Assembly: GCA_017471125.1 (NCBI GenBank)
Contig: JAFUWR010000121.1
Location: forward strand, 1-20,854
DNA length: 20,854 nt
From: Clostridia bacterium
Lineage (GTDB): Bacteria; Bacillota; Clostridia; Christensenellales; Aristaeellaceae
Direction of reading: 5' to 3'
Shown here: piece by piece, positions 8,587-17,217 of the stretch
Position numbering within the stretch: position 1 is the first letter of the stretch
How the letters are laid out: the number at the start of each line of letters is the position of its first letter
The notes under the pieces: generated by a model
Database searches by the model: none
What the model was told of the DNA's origin: nothing
What the model saw: only the letters and a program-made list of their open reading frames with translations
Program-made: the position numbers and the translations under genes

Positions 8587-10106
8587 GCGGTCGCCTCCTC
8601 TCGCATTGTCGCCGCGGACAGCAGCTTCTCCTGGGTGGCCTCGGCTCTCATGAACTCGCCGGTGATCCTGCCCTCGCAGAGCGTCAGGATGCGGTCCGAT
8701 ATGCCGATGATCTCCGGCAGCTCCGACGACACCACGATGATGCCGATGCCCTGGGCCGCCAGGTTATTGATGAGGGTGTATATCTCAGCCTTCGCGCCCA
8801 CGTCGATGCCGCGGGTGGGCTCGTCCAGCAGCAGCACCTTCGGGTGGGTGATGAGCCACCGCCCGAGGACCACCTTCTGCTGGTTGCCGCCGGAGAGCGT
8901 GCCCGCCAGCGTGCCGGTGCCCGGCGCCTTGATGCGCATGGCGTCCATCTGCTGGTCCCACTCCTTCTTCTCCGAAGGGGTGTCCATCACCACGCCGCGG
9001 GTGAATTTTTTGAGAAGCGGAAGCGACATGTTCTCGCCGATGGACCTTAGCAGCACCAGGCCCTTGCCCTTCCTGTCCTCCGTGGCGAAGGACAGGCCGT
9101 GGTCGATGGCGTCCCGGGGGGATTTGATGGAGACCTTCTGGTTCTCGATGTAGATGTCCCCGGTGGTCAGCTGCGGGTGGACGCCGAACAGGCACTCGAA
9201 GATCTCCGACCGCCCCGCGCCCAGCAGCCCCGCCAGGCCCAGCACCTCGCCCTTCTTCAATGAGAAGGACACGTCGTACAGCGGGCGGCTCGAGGAGCCC
9301 TCGGCGGTGTGGAGGCTCAGATGCTCCACGCGCAGCACCTCGTCGCCGATGGGGACCTCCTCCTTGGGGTACATGTCCTTGATCTCCCGGCCCACCATCA
9401 TCGAGATGATGTGGTCGCGGTCGGTCTCCCGGGCGTTGACCTCGCCGATGTACTCGCCGTCGCGCAGCACCTCCAGCCGGTCGGCGATCTCAAAGACCTC
9501 CTCCATGCGGTGGGTGATGTAGATGATGCCCACGCCCTCGGACTGGAGCCTGCGGATGACCCGGAAGAGCTGCTCCGTCTCCTGCTTGGAGATGGCCGAG
9601 GTGGGTTCATCCAGTATCAGTATCCGCGCGTTCAGCGATATGGCCTTGGCGATCTCCACCATCTGCTGCTCGCCCACGCGCAGGGATTTGAGCGGCCTGC
9701 GGGGGTTCAGGTCCAGCTCCAGCATTTGGAGCCACTTCCTGGCCTCCTCCTCCTGGGCGCGCTTGTCCACCAGGCCCAGGCGGTTGCACTTCTCCCGGCC
9801 CATGAACATGTTTTCGGCGATGGACATCTCCTTCGCCATTTGCAGCTCCTGGTGGATCTTGGCGATGCCCAGCGACCGGGCCACCACCGGGCTGCCGATC
9901 TGCACCGGCTTGTCGTCGATGTAGACTTGGCCCTCGTAGCGCACCAGCGCGCCGCACAATATGTTCATCAGCGTGGACTTGCCCGCGCCGTTTTCGCCCA
10001 TCAGCGCAAGCACCTCGCCGCCGTCCAGCTCCAGATGCACGCCGTTCAGCGCCCGCACCTGGCCAAAGCTCTTGCCGATGCCTTCCATCCTCAAAAGCCT
10101 GCCCAT
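8583..10106 (-). CDS. Sugar ABC transporter ATP-binding protein (RbsA/MglA type, two ABC domains)
   Basis: A 507-residue double-cassette ATPase of the CUT2 class that powers sugar import. Domain 1: Walker A GENGAGKST (37-45), signature-like LRVGEQQ (142-148), Walker B ILILDEPTS (about 162-170). Domain 2: degenerate Walker A GLLGAGRSE, signature LSGGNQQK, Walker B LLLDEPTRGIDVGAK. The degenerate second P-loop is normal for this family; Arg in place of Ser in the first signature motif is a small departure. The ATG at 10106 has AAAGGAGG upstream and the promoter at 10144-10172 serves it. It is the first gene of the ATPase-permease-SBP operon. Confidence 0.95.
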   Translation of the reverse strand: MGRLLRMEGIGKSFGQVRALNGVHLELDGGEVLALMGENGAGKSTLMNILCGALVRYEGQVYIDDKPVQIGSPVVARSLGIAKIHQELQMAKEMSIAENMFMGREKCNRLGLVDKRAQEEEARKWLQMLELDLNPRRPLKSLRVGEQQMVEIAKAISLNARILILDEPTSAISKQETEQLFRVIRRLQSEGVGIIYITHRMEEVFEIADRLEVLRDGEYIGEVNARETDRDHIISMMVGREIKDMYPKEEVPIGDEVLRVEHLSLHTAEGSSSRPLYDVSFSLKKGEVLGLAGLLGAGRSEIFECLFGVHPQLTTGDIYIENQKVSIKSPRDAIDHGLSFATEDRKGKGLVLLRSIGENMSLPLLKKFTRGVVMDTPSEKKEWDQQMDAMRIKAPGTGTLAGTLSGGNQQKVVLGRWLITHPKVLLLDEPTRGIDVGAKAEIYTLINNLAAQGIGIIVVSSELPEIIGISDRILTLCEGRITGEFMRAEATQEKLLSAATMREEATA

Positions 10107-10143
10107 GCCGCGCCTCCTTTCAACTGTGCTGTGTCACGTTATC

Positions 10144-10172
10144 ATTTTAGACCGACGCGCTAAAAATGTCCA
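10144..10172 (-). promoter_or_regulatory. Promoter of the sugar ABC operon
   Basis: On the minus strand TGGACA (10172-10167), a 17-base spacer and TAAAAT (10149-10144) lie 37 bases before the ATPase start codon. A 9-bp palindrome, TGAATTTCA (10175-10183), sits directly upstream of the -35, where a class II activator would bind; whether the YesN-type regulator uses it is unknown. Confidence 0.65.
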
Positions 10173-10224
10173 TGTGAATTTCAAACATCCATCCACGATT
10201 TTTCAACTTTGTTAAGATGTGGGA

Positions 10225-10252
10225 TGCACAATCGGGAATTATATGGTATAAT
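10225..10252 (+). promoter_or_regulatory. Promoter of the DUF1349 gene (extended -10)
   Basis: TGCACA (10225-10230), a 16-base spacer and TATAAT (10247-10252) preceded by TGG form an extended -10 promoter. It is divergent from the ABC operon promoter within a 169-base intergenic region. The gene's ribosome-binding site GGAGG follows at 10263-10267. Confidence 0.7.
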
Positions 10253-10275
10253 GATACGACGAAGGAGGGATCATT

Positions 10276-10887
10276 ATGGACTTCGATATTCAAAAAATGA
10301 AATGGACCCGGGAGCCCGCGGCGTGGACAGCCGGGGACGGCAGGATCGAGATCACCACCGCGCCGGGCACGGACCTGTGGCAGCGGACGTACTACCACTT
10401 CCGCAACGACAACGCCCCGGCCCTGCAGATCGAGACGGACGAGCAGTACTTCACCTTCTGGGTCAAGACCGACTTCACCCAGAGCCACCACCGCTTCGAC
10501 CAGTGCGGCGTGGTGATGTACCTGGACAGCGAGAACTGGCTCAAGGGCTCGGTGGAGTACGAGAACGAGACCTTCCAGCACCTGGGCAGCGTGGTCACCA
10601 ACCATGGCTATTCCGACTGGGCCACCACCGCCATCCCCGCGGACGTGAAGGTCATGTGGTACCGCCTGAGCCGCCGCGCGGACGACTACTGCATCGAGTG
10701 CTCCGCTGACGGCGTCACCTACACCCAGATGCGCGTGTGCCACATGTGGGAGGGCGCGGGGAAGGTGCGCTTCGGCATCTACGCCTGCTCCCCCGAGGAC
10801 TCGTCCTTCACCGCCGCCTTCACCGACATGAAGGTCACCGAGTGCGTCTGGCAGGCCCACGACGGACAGCAGCCCGACGAAGCGTAA
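10276..10887 (+). CDS. DUF1349 domain-containing protein (concanavalin A-like fold)
   Basis: A 203-residue protein without signal peptide or membrane segments, hence probably cytoplasmic. It matches the DUF1349 pattern: W..EP..W....G...I.T.P.TDLWQ..YY.F, FWVKTDFTQSHHRFDQCGVVMYLDSENWLKGSVEYE, LGSVVTNHGYSDW(A)T, and WYRLSRRADDYCIECS.DG..Y.QMR. These proteins adopt a lectin-like beta-sandwich; enzymatic function is not established, though glycan or polyol binding is often suspected. The ATG at 10276 sits eight bases after GGAGG. Divergent placement with the sugar importer suggests a shared stimulus or regulator, but this is inference. No clear terminator follows; murI has its own promoter. Confidence 0.85.
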   Translation: MDFDIQKMKWTREPAAWTAGDGRIEITTAPGTDLWQRTYYHFRNDNAPALQIETDEQYFTFWVKTDFTQSHHRFDQCGVVMYLDSENWLKGSVEYENETFQHLGSVVTNHGYSDWATTAIPADVKVMWYRLSRRADDYCIECSADGVTYTQMRVCHMWEGAGKVRFGIYACSPEDSSFTAAFTDMKVTECVWQAHDGQQPDEA

Positions 10888-10891
10888 GCCC

Positions 10892-10920
10892 TTGCATTTT
10901 GACATGAAACCCCGTATAAT
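10892..10920 (+). promoter_or_regulatory. Promoter of murI
   Basis: TTGCAT (10892-10897), a 17-base spacer and a perfect TATAAT (10915-10920) precede murI by 33 bases. A perfect TTGACA at 10899-10904 is only 10 bases from the -10 and cannot serve as its -35. Confidence 0.6.
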
Positions 10921-10953
10921 AGGATGTGACGCTTATTGCATGGGGGAAATGAC

Positions 10954-11709
10954 ATGAACGACCTGATCGGCTTTTTCGACTCCGGGGTGGGCGGCGTGAG
11001 CGTGCTGCACGAGGCGCGGCGCATCATGCCCAACGAGAACTACCTGTTCTACGGCGACAACGCCCACGCGCCCTACGGCCCGCGGCCCCTGGAGGAGATC
11101 CGCGCCCTGTCGGCGGCGGGCATCGGCCTGCTGCTGGAGCGGGGGGTGAAGGCGGTGGTGATCGCGTGCAACACGGCCACCTCGGCCTACGCGGAGATCG
11201 TCCGCGCCCAGCACCCGGAGCTGCCGATCATCGGCATGGAGCCGGCGCTCAAGCCCGCCCACTTCGCCCGCCACGGCGGGAAGGTGATCGTGCTGGCCAC
11301 GGCGGCCACGCTCAAATTAGAAAAGTTCGAGCGCCTGATGGCGCGGTACGGCGACGAGGCCATCCCCGTGGTGGGGGAGGGCCTCGTCGAGCTGGTGGAG
11401 AACGGCAGGGCACAGACGCCGGAGGCGGCGGCGCGGGTGCGGGCGCTGCTTGAGCCCTACTCAGATAAGCAGATCGACGCCGTGGTGCTGGGCTGCACCC
11501 ACTACCCGTACCTGCGGGAGCACGTGCAGGCCGTGCTGCCTCACGCGCAGATCTTCGACGGCCGGGAGGGCACCGCCATGCGGCTGAAGTCCCAGCTTGA
11601 GAAGTATGGCCTGCGCTCCGACGACGCGCCCGGGATCGTGGAATATCGGTCCTCCGGCGGGCCCGAGGCCATCGCGCTGATGGAAAAGCTGATGGCGTGG
11701 ATGGATTAG
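10954..11709 (+). CDS. murI: Glutamate racemase
   Basis: A 251-residue cytoplasmic enzyme that converts L- to D-glutamate for peptidoglycan. It has the racemase landmarks: GFFDSGVGG with Asp9/Ser10, YGDNAHAPYG (about 33-42), ACNTAT with catalytic Cys72, and LGCTHYPYL with the second catalytic Cys181 and His183. Length is slightly under the usual 260-270 but all motifs are present. I take ATG 10954, preceded by GGGGGAA; an upstream in-frame TTG at 10936 would add six residues and overlap the ribosome-binding site. It is apparently monocistronic with a terminator 73 bases downstream. Confidence 0.95.
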   Translation: MNDLIGFFDSGVGGVSVLHEARRIMPNENYLFYGDNAHAPYGPRPLEEIRALSAAGIGLLLERGVKAVVIACNTATSAYAEIVRAQHPELPIIGMEPALKPAHFARHGGKVIVLATAATLKLEKFERLMARYGDEAIPVVGEGLVELVENGRAQTPEAAARVRALLEPYSDKQIDAVVLGCTHYPYLREHVQAVLPHAQIFDGREGTAMRLKSQLEKYGLRSDDAPGIVEYRSSGGPEAIALMEKLMAWMD

Positions 11710-11781
11710 GGCAGAAGAATAATTAACATGTGATGAAATTTTTCTACTATAACATCGCGGTATAGTTTCCTCCGGGGGCAC

Positions 11782-11811
11782 AAGGCCACCTTTAGTAAAG
11801 GTTGCCTTTTT
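11782..11811 (+). terminator. Intrinsic terminator of murI
   Basis: AAGGCCACCTTT and AAAGGTTGCCTT pair with one mismatch around AGT and run into TTTTT. It is the first convincing terminator after murI. Confidence 0.7.
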
Positions 11812-11881
11812 CCCCCGTACTCCCCTTTTTTCATCCAAACATGCGTTAGTACGAATTTGAAGCGTGGCGCGTCAGCTAAGG

Positions 11882-12010
11882 CCTTCCCCTTTGGGGAAGG
11901 TGGCCGAGCGAAGCGAGGTCGGATGAGGTTCCCGGGCTGGCGGCGCAACGCCGCCCCTACGAGGATGCGGGAGTTCGTGACCGTGCGGGCGCTGAGGGCA
12001 GCGCCCCTAC
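11882..12010 (+). repeat. Composite palindromic repeat cluster, copy 2
   Basis: In order: hairpin CCTTCCCC-TTT-GGGGAAGG (11882-11900), a GCGAAGCG stretch, GGATGAGGT (11921-11929), stem element GGCGGCGCAACGCCGCC + CCTAC (11939-11960), and GGCGCTG-AGGG-CAGCGCC + CCTAC (11988-12010). It shares modules with 58-268 at the other end of the window. This is part of the gene-poor 11710-12482 stretch; no transposase or coding frame explains it. Confidence 0.8.
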
Positions 12011-12013
12011 GGG

Positions 12014-12048
12014 TATTCCTGTTCCCTGTTCCCTGATACCTGTTCCCT
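12014..12048. repeat. Heptanucleotide periodic array (5 units)
   Basis: Five consecutive 7-mers read TATTCCT, GTTCCCT, GTTCCCT, GATACCT, GTTCCCT. As at 11-38, the array lies at the edge of a palindromic repeat cluster. Confidence 0.75.
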
Positions 12049-12062
12049 CTGCCGCCCCGCAC

Positions 12063-12093
12063 AAAAAACCCGCCGACATCTGCTGTCGGCGGG
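12063..12093 (-). terminator. Strong intrinsic terminator of the minus-strand small transcription unit
   Basis: A perfect 10-bp stem, CCCGCCGACA / TGTCGGCGGG, encloses a 5-base loop. On the minus strand it is followed by TTTTTT (12068-12063). The plus-strand T-run is eight bases away, so it mainly stops minus-strand transcripts. Confidence 0.85.
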
Positions 12094-12201
12094 AAAATTG
12101 CTTTTTTACCCGGGTAGTTATTCAATTTTTATGATGTTCGCCCTGAGGGGAGGGCGTTTGGTGTGCCTGCGTTTCCCGTGAAAACAATCCTTGGTTTCTC
12201 T

Positions 12202-12304
12202 TCACGTGTGGATCTCTTTCACCTTGGAAATCGTCCCGTCTTGTCGATCAGTTTGTATTGGATCGGGAAGCGCAGGCCTTGAACTGTGCTTCGTTAAAGT
12301 ACAA
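12202..12304 (-). pseudogene. Degenerate small ORF (about 34 codons) with two -1 frame breaks
   Basis: From a TTG at 12304, eight bases after GGAGG, the frame reads MYFNEAQFKACA, then falls out of frame. Adding one base near 12267 (GCTTCCC) continues as FPIQYKLIDKTG, and adding one base near 12230 (GGGACG) continues as TISKVKEIHT followed by TGA at 12204-12202. The three pieces join seamlessly into a polar 34-residue peptide, and each break needs exactly one inserted base. I do not recognise the product. The breaks could be real decay, assembly errors, or less likely recoding. Evidence is reading-frame logic only. Confidence 0.45.
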
Positions 12305-12365
12305 TGGCACCGCCTCCCTTTCTGATTATTGGAGACCTGCTGTCTCCTTCGGGATTCCTTTGTTC

Positions 12366-12404
12366 TCCCGCTTTCTGGGTATATTATACCATCGGAAAGC
12401 GGGA
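12366..12404. promoter_or_regulatory. Nested dyad (putative operator) centred on a -10 box
   Basis: TCCCGCTTTC (12366-12375) and GAAAGCGGGA (12395-12404) form a perfect 10-bp inverted repeat. Inside it GGTATA-T-TATACC (12378-12390) forms a second dyad with nearly the same centre. The -10 element of the minus-strand promoter lies in the middle, so a bound dimer would block it. Confidence 0.6.
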
Positions 12405-12411
12405 TTGTCAA
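12383..12411 (-). promoter_or_regulatory. Perfect consensus promoter of the small minus-strand unit
   Basis: On the minus strand TTGACA (12411-12406), a 17-base spacer and TATAAT (12388-12383) match the vegetative sigma consensus at all twelve positions. The start site should fall near 12376. Confidence 0.85.
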
Positions 12412-12452
12412 CATATTTTTTACCCGGATTCAACTTTTTTAACTAAAGATTT

Positions 12453-12468
12453 CTTATGATAACATAAG
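12453..12468 (-). terminator. Weak hairpin after clpB
   Basis: CTTATG-TTAT-CATAAG on the minus strand is followed by an AAATCTTT stretch, 15 bases past the clpB stop. A competing stem TGATAAC/GTTATCA overlaps the stop codon. The T-tract is poor, so termination may be incomplete. Confidence 0.35.
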
Positions 12469-12482
12469 TTTACCTTCCGTTA

Positions 12483-15113
<2,631 letters not shown>

Positions 15114-15157
15114 ATTCGCTCCCCCTTTCGAGGTGTTATCGTGTTTCAAAAGTCATC

Positions 15158-15174
15158 TTTGACTTTCTTTGACC
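15158..15174 (-). promoter_or_regulatory. CtsR operator in front of clpB
   Basis: On the minus strand the sequence is GGTCAAA-GAA-AGTCAAA, a perfect match to the known CtsR direct-repeat consensus RGTCAAA-NAN-RGTCAAA. It begins immediately after the -10 box and covers the expected transcription start, the classical position for repression relieved by heat. Confidence 0.92.
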
Positions 15175-15202
15175 ATTATACACCATTTCCCACCGTTGTC
15201 AA
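15175..15202 (-). promoter_or_regulatory. Promoter of clpB
   Basis: TTGACA (15202-15197), a 16-base spacer and TATAAT (15180-15175) are both perfect consensus boxes on the minus strand. Confidence 0.88.
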
Positions 15203-15233
15203 GGGGTTTTTGAAAATATTTTTGGATTTCACC

Positions 15234-15259
15234 TTGATTCAATATAGTCATGGTATACT
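15234..15259 (+). promoter_or_regulatory. Probable promoter of the EamA-mscS operon
   Basis: TATACT (15254-15259), preceded by TGG, forms an extended -10. A TTGATT at 15234 is only 14 bases upstream, so recognition probably relies on the extended -10. Confidence 0.45.
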
Positions 15260-15281
15260 ATGGTCGAATCGAGTGCGAGAG

Positions 15282-16202
15282 GTGTTCAAAATCAACAGGC
15301 AACTCAAGGGCAGCTTATATCTGATCGCCTGCTCCTTCGTGTGGGGCATGGCGTTCGTGGCGCAGGGCAGCGCGATGGACTACGTGGAGCCGGCGACGTT
15401 TGTGTTCGTGCGGTTCACCATCACGTTCCTGGCGCTGTTGGCGGCGACGCCGCTGTTTACGAAATTGAGCGGCGGGCCGAAGGCGGGGGAGCCGTCCCTC
15501 AAGGCCCACGTCCGGGCGGGCAGCGTCATCGGCGTGGTGCTGGGCGTGGCGTCCATGCTCCAGCAGTACGGGCTGGTGCACACGTCGCCCACCAACTCCG
15601 GGTTCGTCACGGCGCTGTACATACTGATCGTGCCCATCATCGGCCTGTTCTTGGGCCGGCGGGTGCGGAAGGTGGTGTGGCTGGCCGTGTGCCTGTCGCT
15701 GACGGGGCTCTACCTGCTGTGCGTGGGGAAGGGCTTCACCGTCAACCCCGGCGACCTCATCACGCTGGGCTGCGCAGTGGTGTTCGCCATCCACATCACG
15801 CTGGTGGACCGCTGGGCCGGCGACCTGGACCCCATCAAGCTGAGCGCCATACAGTTCGGCTTCGGGGCGCTGACGGCGGCGGTGGTGGCGTTCCTGTTTG
15901 AACGCCCCACGGTGCAGGGCATCGTACAATGCCTGCCCTTCCTGCTGTACGCGGCGCTGGTGTCCGGGGCCATCGGCTACACGCTCCAATTGGTGGGGCA
16001 GAAGTACACCGACCCCACCCTGGCGTCCCTCATCATGTGCCTCGAGTCCGTGTTCGCCGCGGTGGGCGAGTGGCTCGCCACCCGGATGGGCTGGTTCAAC
16101 GGGCAGCTCCTGGACGGCAGGCGGCTGCTGGGCTGCGCGCTGATGCTGGCGGCGTCCATGATCGCGCAGATCCCCGACCGACGCGACATCACCGGGAGGT
16201 GA
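15282..16202 (+). CDS. EamA/DMT-family membrane transporter
   Basis: A protein of about 306 residues with roughly ten transmembrane helices and two EamA repeats. The first starts at GSLYLIACSFVWGMAFVAQGSAMDYV and the second near PGDLITLGCAVVFAIHITLVDRWAG; GYTLQLVGQKYTDPTLASLIMCLESVFAAVGEW is the typical final segment. The family exports or imports small metabolites, often amino acids; the substrate is unknown here. The start is uncertain: GTG at 15282 gives VFKINRQLKGS and is the best conventional choice, but GAGAGGTG could itself be the ribosome-binding site for a start slightly downstream. Upstream open frame toward 14775 runs through clpB antisense and is ignored. mscS follows four bases later and its ribosome-binding site overlaps this stop. 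Confidence 0.85.
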   Translation: MFKINRQLKGSLYLIACSFVWGMAFVAQGSAMDYVEPATFVFVRFTITFLALLAATPLFTKLSGGPKAGEPSLKAHVRAGSVIGVVLGVASMLQQYGLVHTSPTNSGFVTALYILIVPIIGLFLGRRVRKVVWLAVCLSLTGLYLLCVGKGFTVNPGDLITLGCAVVFAIHITLVDRWAGDLDPIKLSAIQFGFGALTAAVVAFLFERPTVQGIVQCLPFLLYAALVSGAIGYTLQLVGQKYTDPTLASLIMCLESVFAAVGEWLATRMGWFNGQLLDGRRLLGCALMLAASMIAQIPDRRDITGR

Positions 16203-16206
16203 TCGG

Positions 16207-17100
16207 ATGTTCTATATGTTAGACGCAGCAGAGCCTGTGAGCGAGGTGGTCGAGCAGGTCAGCGACATCATCGAGACGGCGGGCGACAAGGCGGGCAATT
16301 TTGTCACGGGCCTGCCGCTTTTGACCACGAAGCTGCTGATGGCGGCGGCGGCGATCTTCATCGGCGCGATCGTCATCAAGCTGGGCCGCCGGATGATCGA
16401 ATCGCTGATGCGGGCCCGGGGCCAGAAGGTGATGCGCAATCCCCACCAGATGGACACCCTGCGGTCGCTGATCACCAGCCTGTTCAACTACGTGATGTAC
16501 TTCATCATCCTGACGGTGGTGCTGAGCCTGTTCGGGGTGAACGTGGCGAGCATACTGGCCGTGGCCGGCGTCGGCGGCGTCGCCATCGCCTTCGGCGCGC
16601 AGACGCTGGTGCAGGACGTGATCTCCGGCCTGTTCATCTGGGGCGAGGGGAGCATCACCGTGGGCGACATCGTGGACATCAACGGCCTGCAGGGCGAGGT
16701 GGAGTCCATCGCCGTGCGCACGACGGTCATCCGCAACTACAACGGCAACGTCTACACCATCCCCAACGGCGACATCCGCACCATCACCAACATGAGCCGC
16801 GGCTACAAGCGGGCCATCGTGGACATCCGCTGCCCCTACGAGGAGAGCCAGGAGCGCATGGTACAGATCATCACCGAGGAGATGGCCAAGGCCGGGGAGG
16901 AGATCGAGGGCCTGACCGCCGCGCCGGAGGTCATGAGCATACTGTCCTTCGACACGGACGCCGTGGTGGTGCGCGTGGCGGCCCAGTGCCCGGTGGGCGA
17001 GAACTGGCGCATCGAGCGCGACATCCGCACGCGGGTCAAGGCCCGGTTCGACAGGGAGGGCATCGTCATGCCCCACTACCAGAAGCCGCCGGTGGCGTGA
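16207..17100 (+). CDS. mscS: Small-conductance mechanosensitive channel (MscS family)
   Basis: A 297-residue membrane channel that opens on membrane tension and releases solutes during hypo-osmotic shock. An amphipathic N-terminus is followed by TM helices LLTTKLLMAAAAIFIGAIVI and LFNYVMYFIILTVVLSLFGV, and then the pore helix TM3 with VASILAVAGVGGVAIAFGAQTLVQDVISG. The beta domain contains IWGEGSITVGDIVDINGLQGEVESIAVRTTVIRNYNGNVYTIPNGDI, the MscS signature. The C-terminal alpha/beta domain ends near residue 290. Length and topology fit the three-TM YkuT/MscS type. GGAGG at 16195-16199 overlaps the end of the EamA gene, so the two are co-transcribed; no functional link is obvious. Confidence 0.93.
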   Translation: MFYMLDAAEPVSEVVEQVSDIIETAGDKAGNFVTGLPLLTTKLLMAAAAIFIGAIVIKLGRRMIESLMRARGQKVMRNPHQMDTLRSLITSLFNYVMYFIILTVVLSLFGVNVASILAVAGVGGVAIAFGAQTLVQDVISGLFIWGEGSITVGDIVDINGLQGEVESIAVRTTVIRNYNGNVYTIPNGDIRTITNMSRGYKRAIVDIRCPYEESQERMVQIITEEMAKAGEEIEGLTAAPEVMSILSFDTDAVVVRVAAQCPVGENWRIERDIRTRVKARFDREGIVMPHYQKPPVA

Positions 17101-17119
17101 CGGCGCATTATTTGTGCCG
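17101..17119 (+). terminator. Possible weak terminator after mscS
   Basis: CGGCGCA and TGTGCCG pair (one G-U) around TTATT directly after the mscS stop, but no T-run follows. Confidence 0.3.
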
Positions 17120-17136
17120 ATATAACGTTGCCCCGC

Positions 17137-17165
17137 TTGACGGAATCATACGGCAGCCCTATAAT
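17137..17165 (+). promoter_or_regulatory. Promoter of the lactate/malate dehydrogenase gene
   Basis: TTGACG (17137-17142), a 17-base spacer and TATAAT (17160-17165) lie 52 bases before the ATG. I looked for a Rex-type TTGTGA...TCACAA palindrome and did not find one. Confidence 0.8.
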
Positions 17166-17217
17166 GGACTTCAGAATCATTTCGCGCACAATTTTGACAT
17201 CAACAGGGGGATTTTGC

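Larger units (their letters stand above)
12063..12376 (-). ncRNA. Putative structured small transcript of about 310 nt, unknown family
   Basis: The unit is defined by a consensus promoter at 12383-12411 and a terminator at 12063-12093. Reading the minus strand, it contains hairpin GGAGAC-AGCAG-GTCTCC near its 5' end, a GGGAGG ribosome-binding-like site, a degenerate short ORF (12304-12202), hairpin CGCCCT/AGGGCG (12156-12139), and AAAATTG/CAATTTT (12129-12094) enclosing ACCCGGGT. I do not recognise it as 6S, tmRNA, RNase P or SRP RNA. It may be a regulatory RNA, a leader, or the mRNA of a decayed small protein. It starts 72 bases downstream of the clpB stop on the same strand. Confidence 0.5.

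Noticed and set aside
10899..10904. Perfect TTGACA upstream of murI
   Set aside because: It is only 10 bases from TATAAT, too close for a sigma-70-type promoter; TTGCAT at 10892 has the correct 17-base spacing.
12202..12414. 70-codon intact minus-strand ORF in the small unit
   Set aside because: Its start lies upstream of the promoter's start site, so it cannot be translated from that transcript; only its last third fits the joined peptide.
17171..17200. Possible Rex operator before the dehydrogenase gene
   Set aside because: Only a CACAATTTTG half-site is visible; the TTGTGA...TCACAA dyad is absent.
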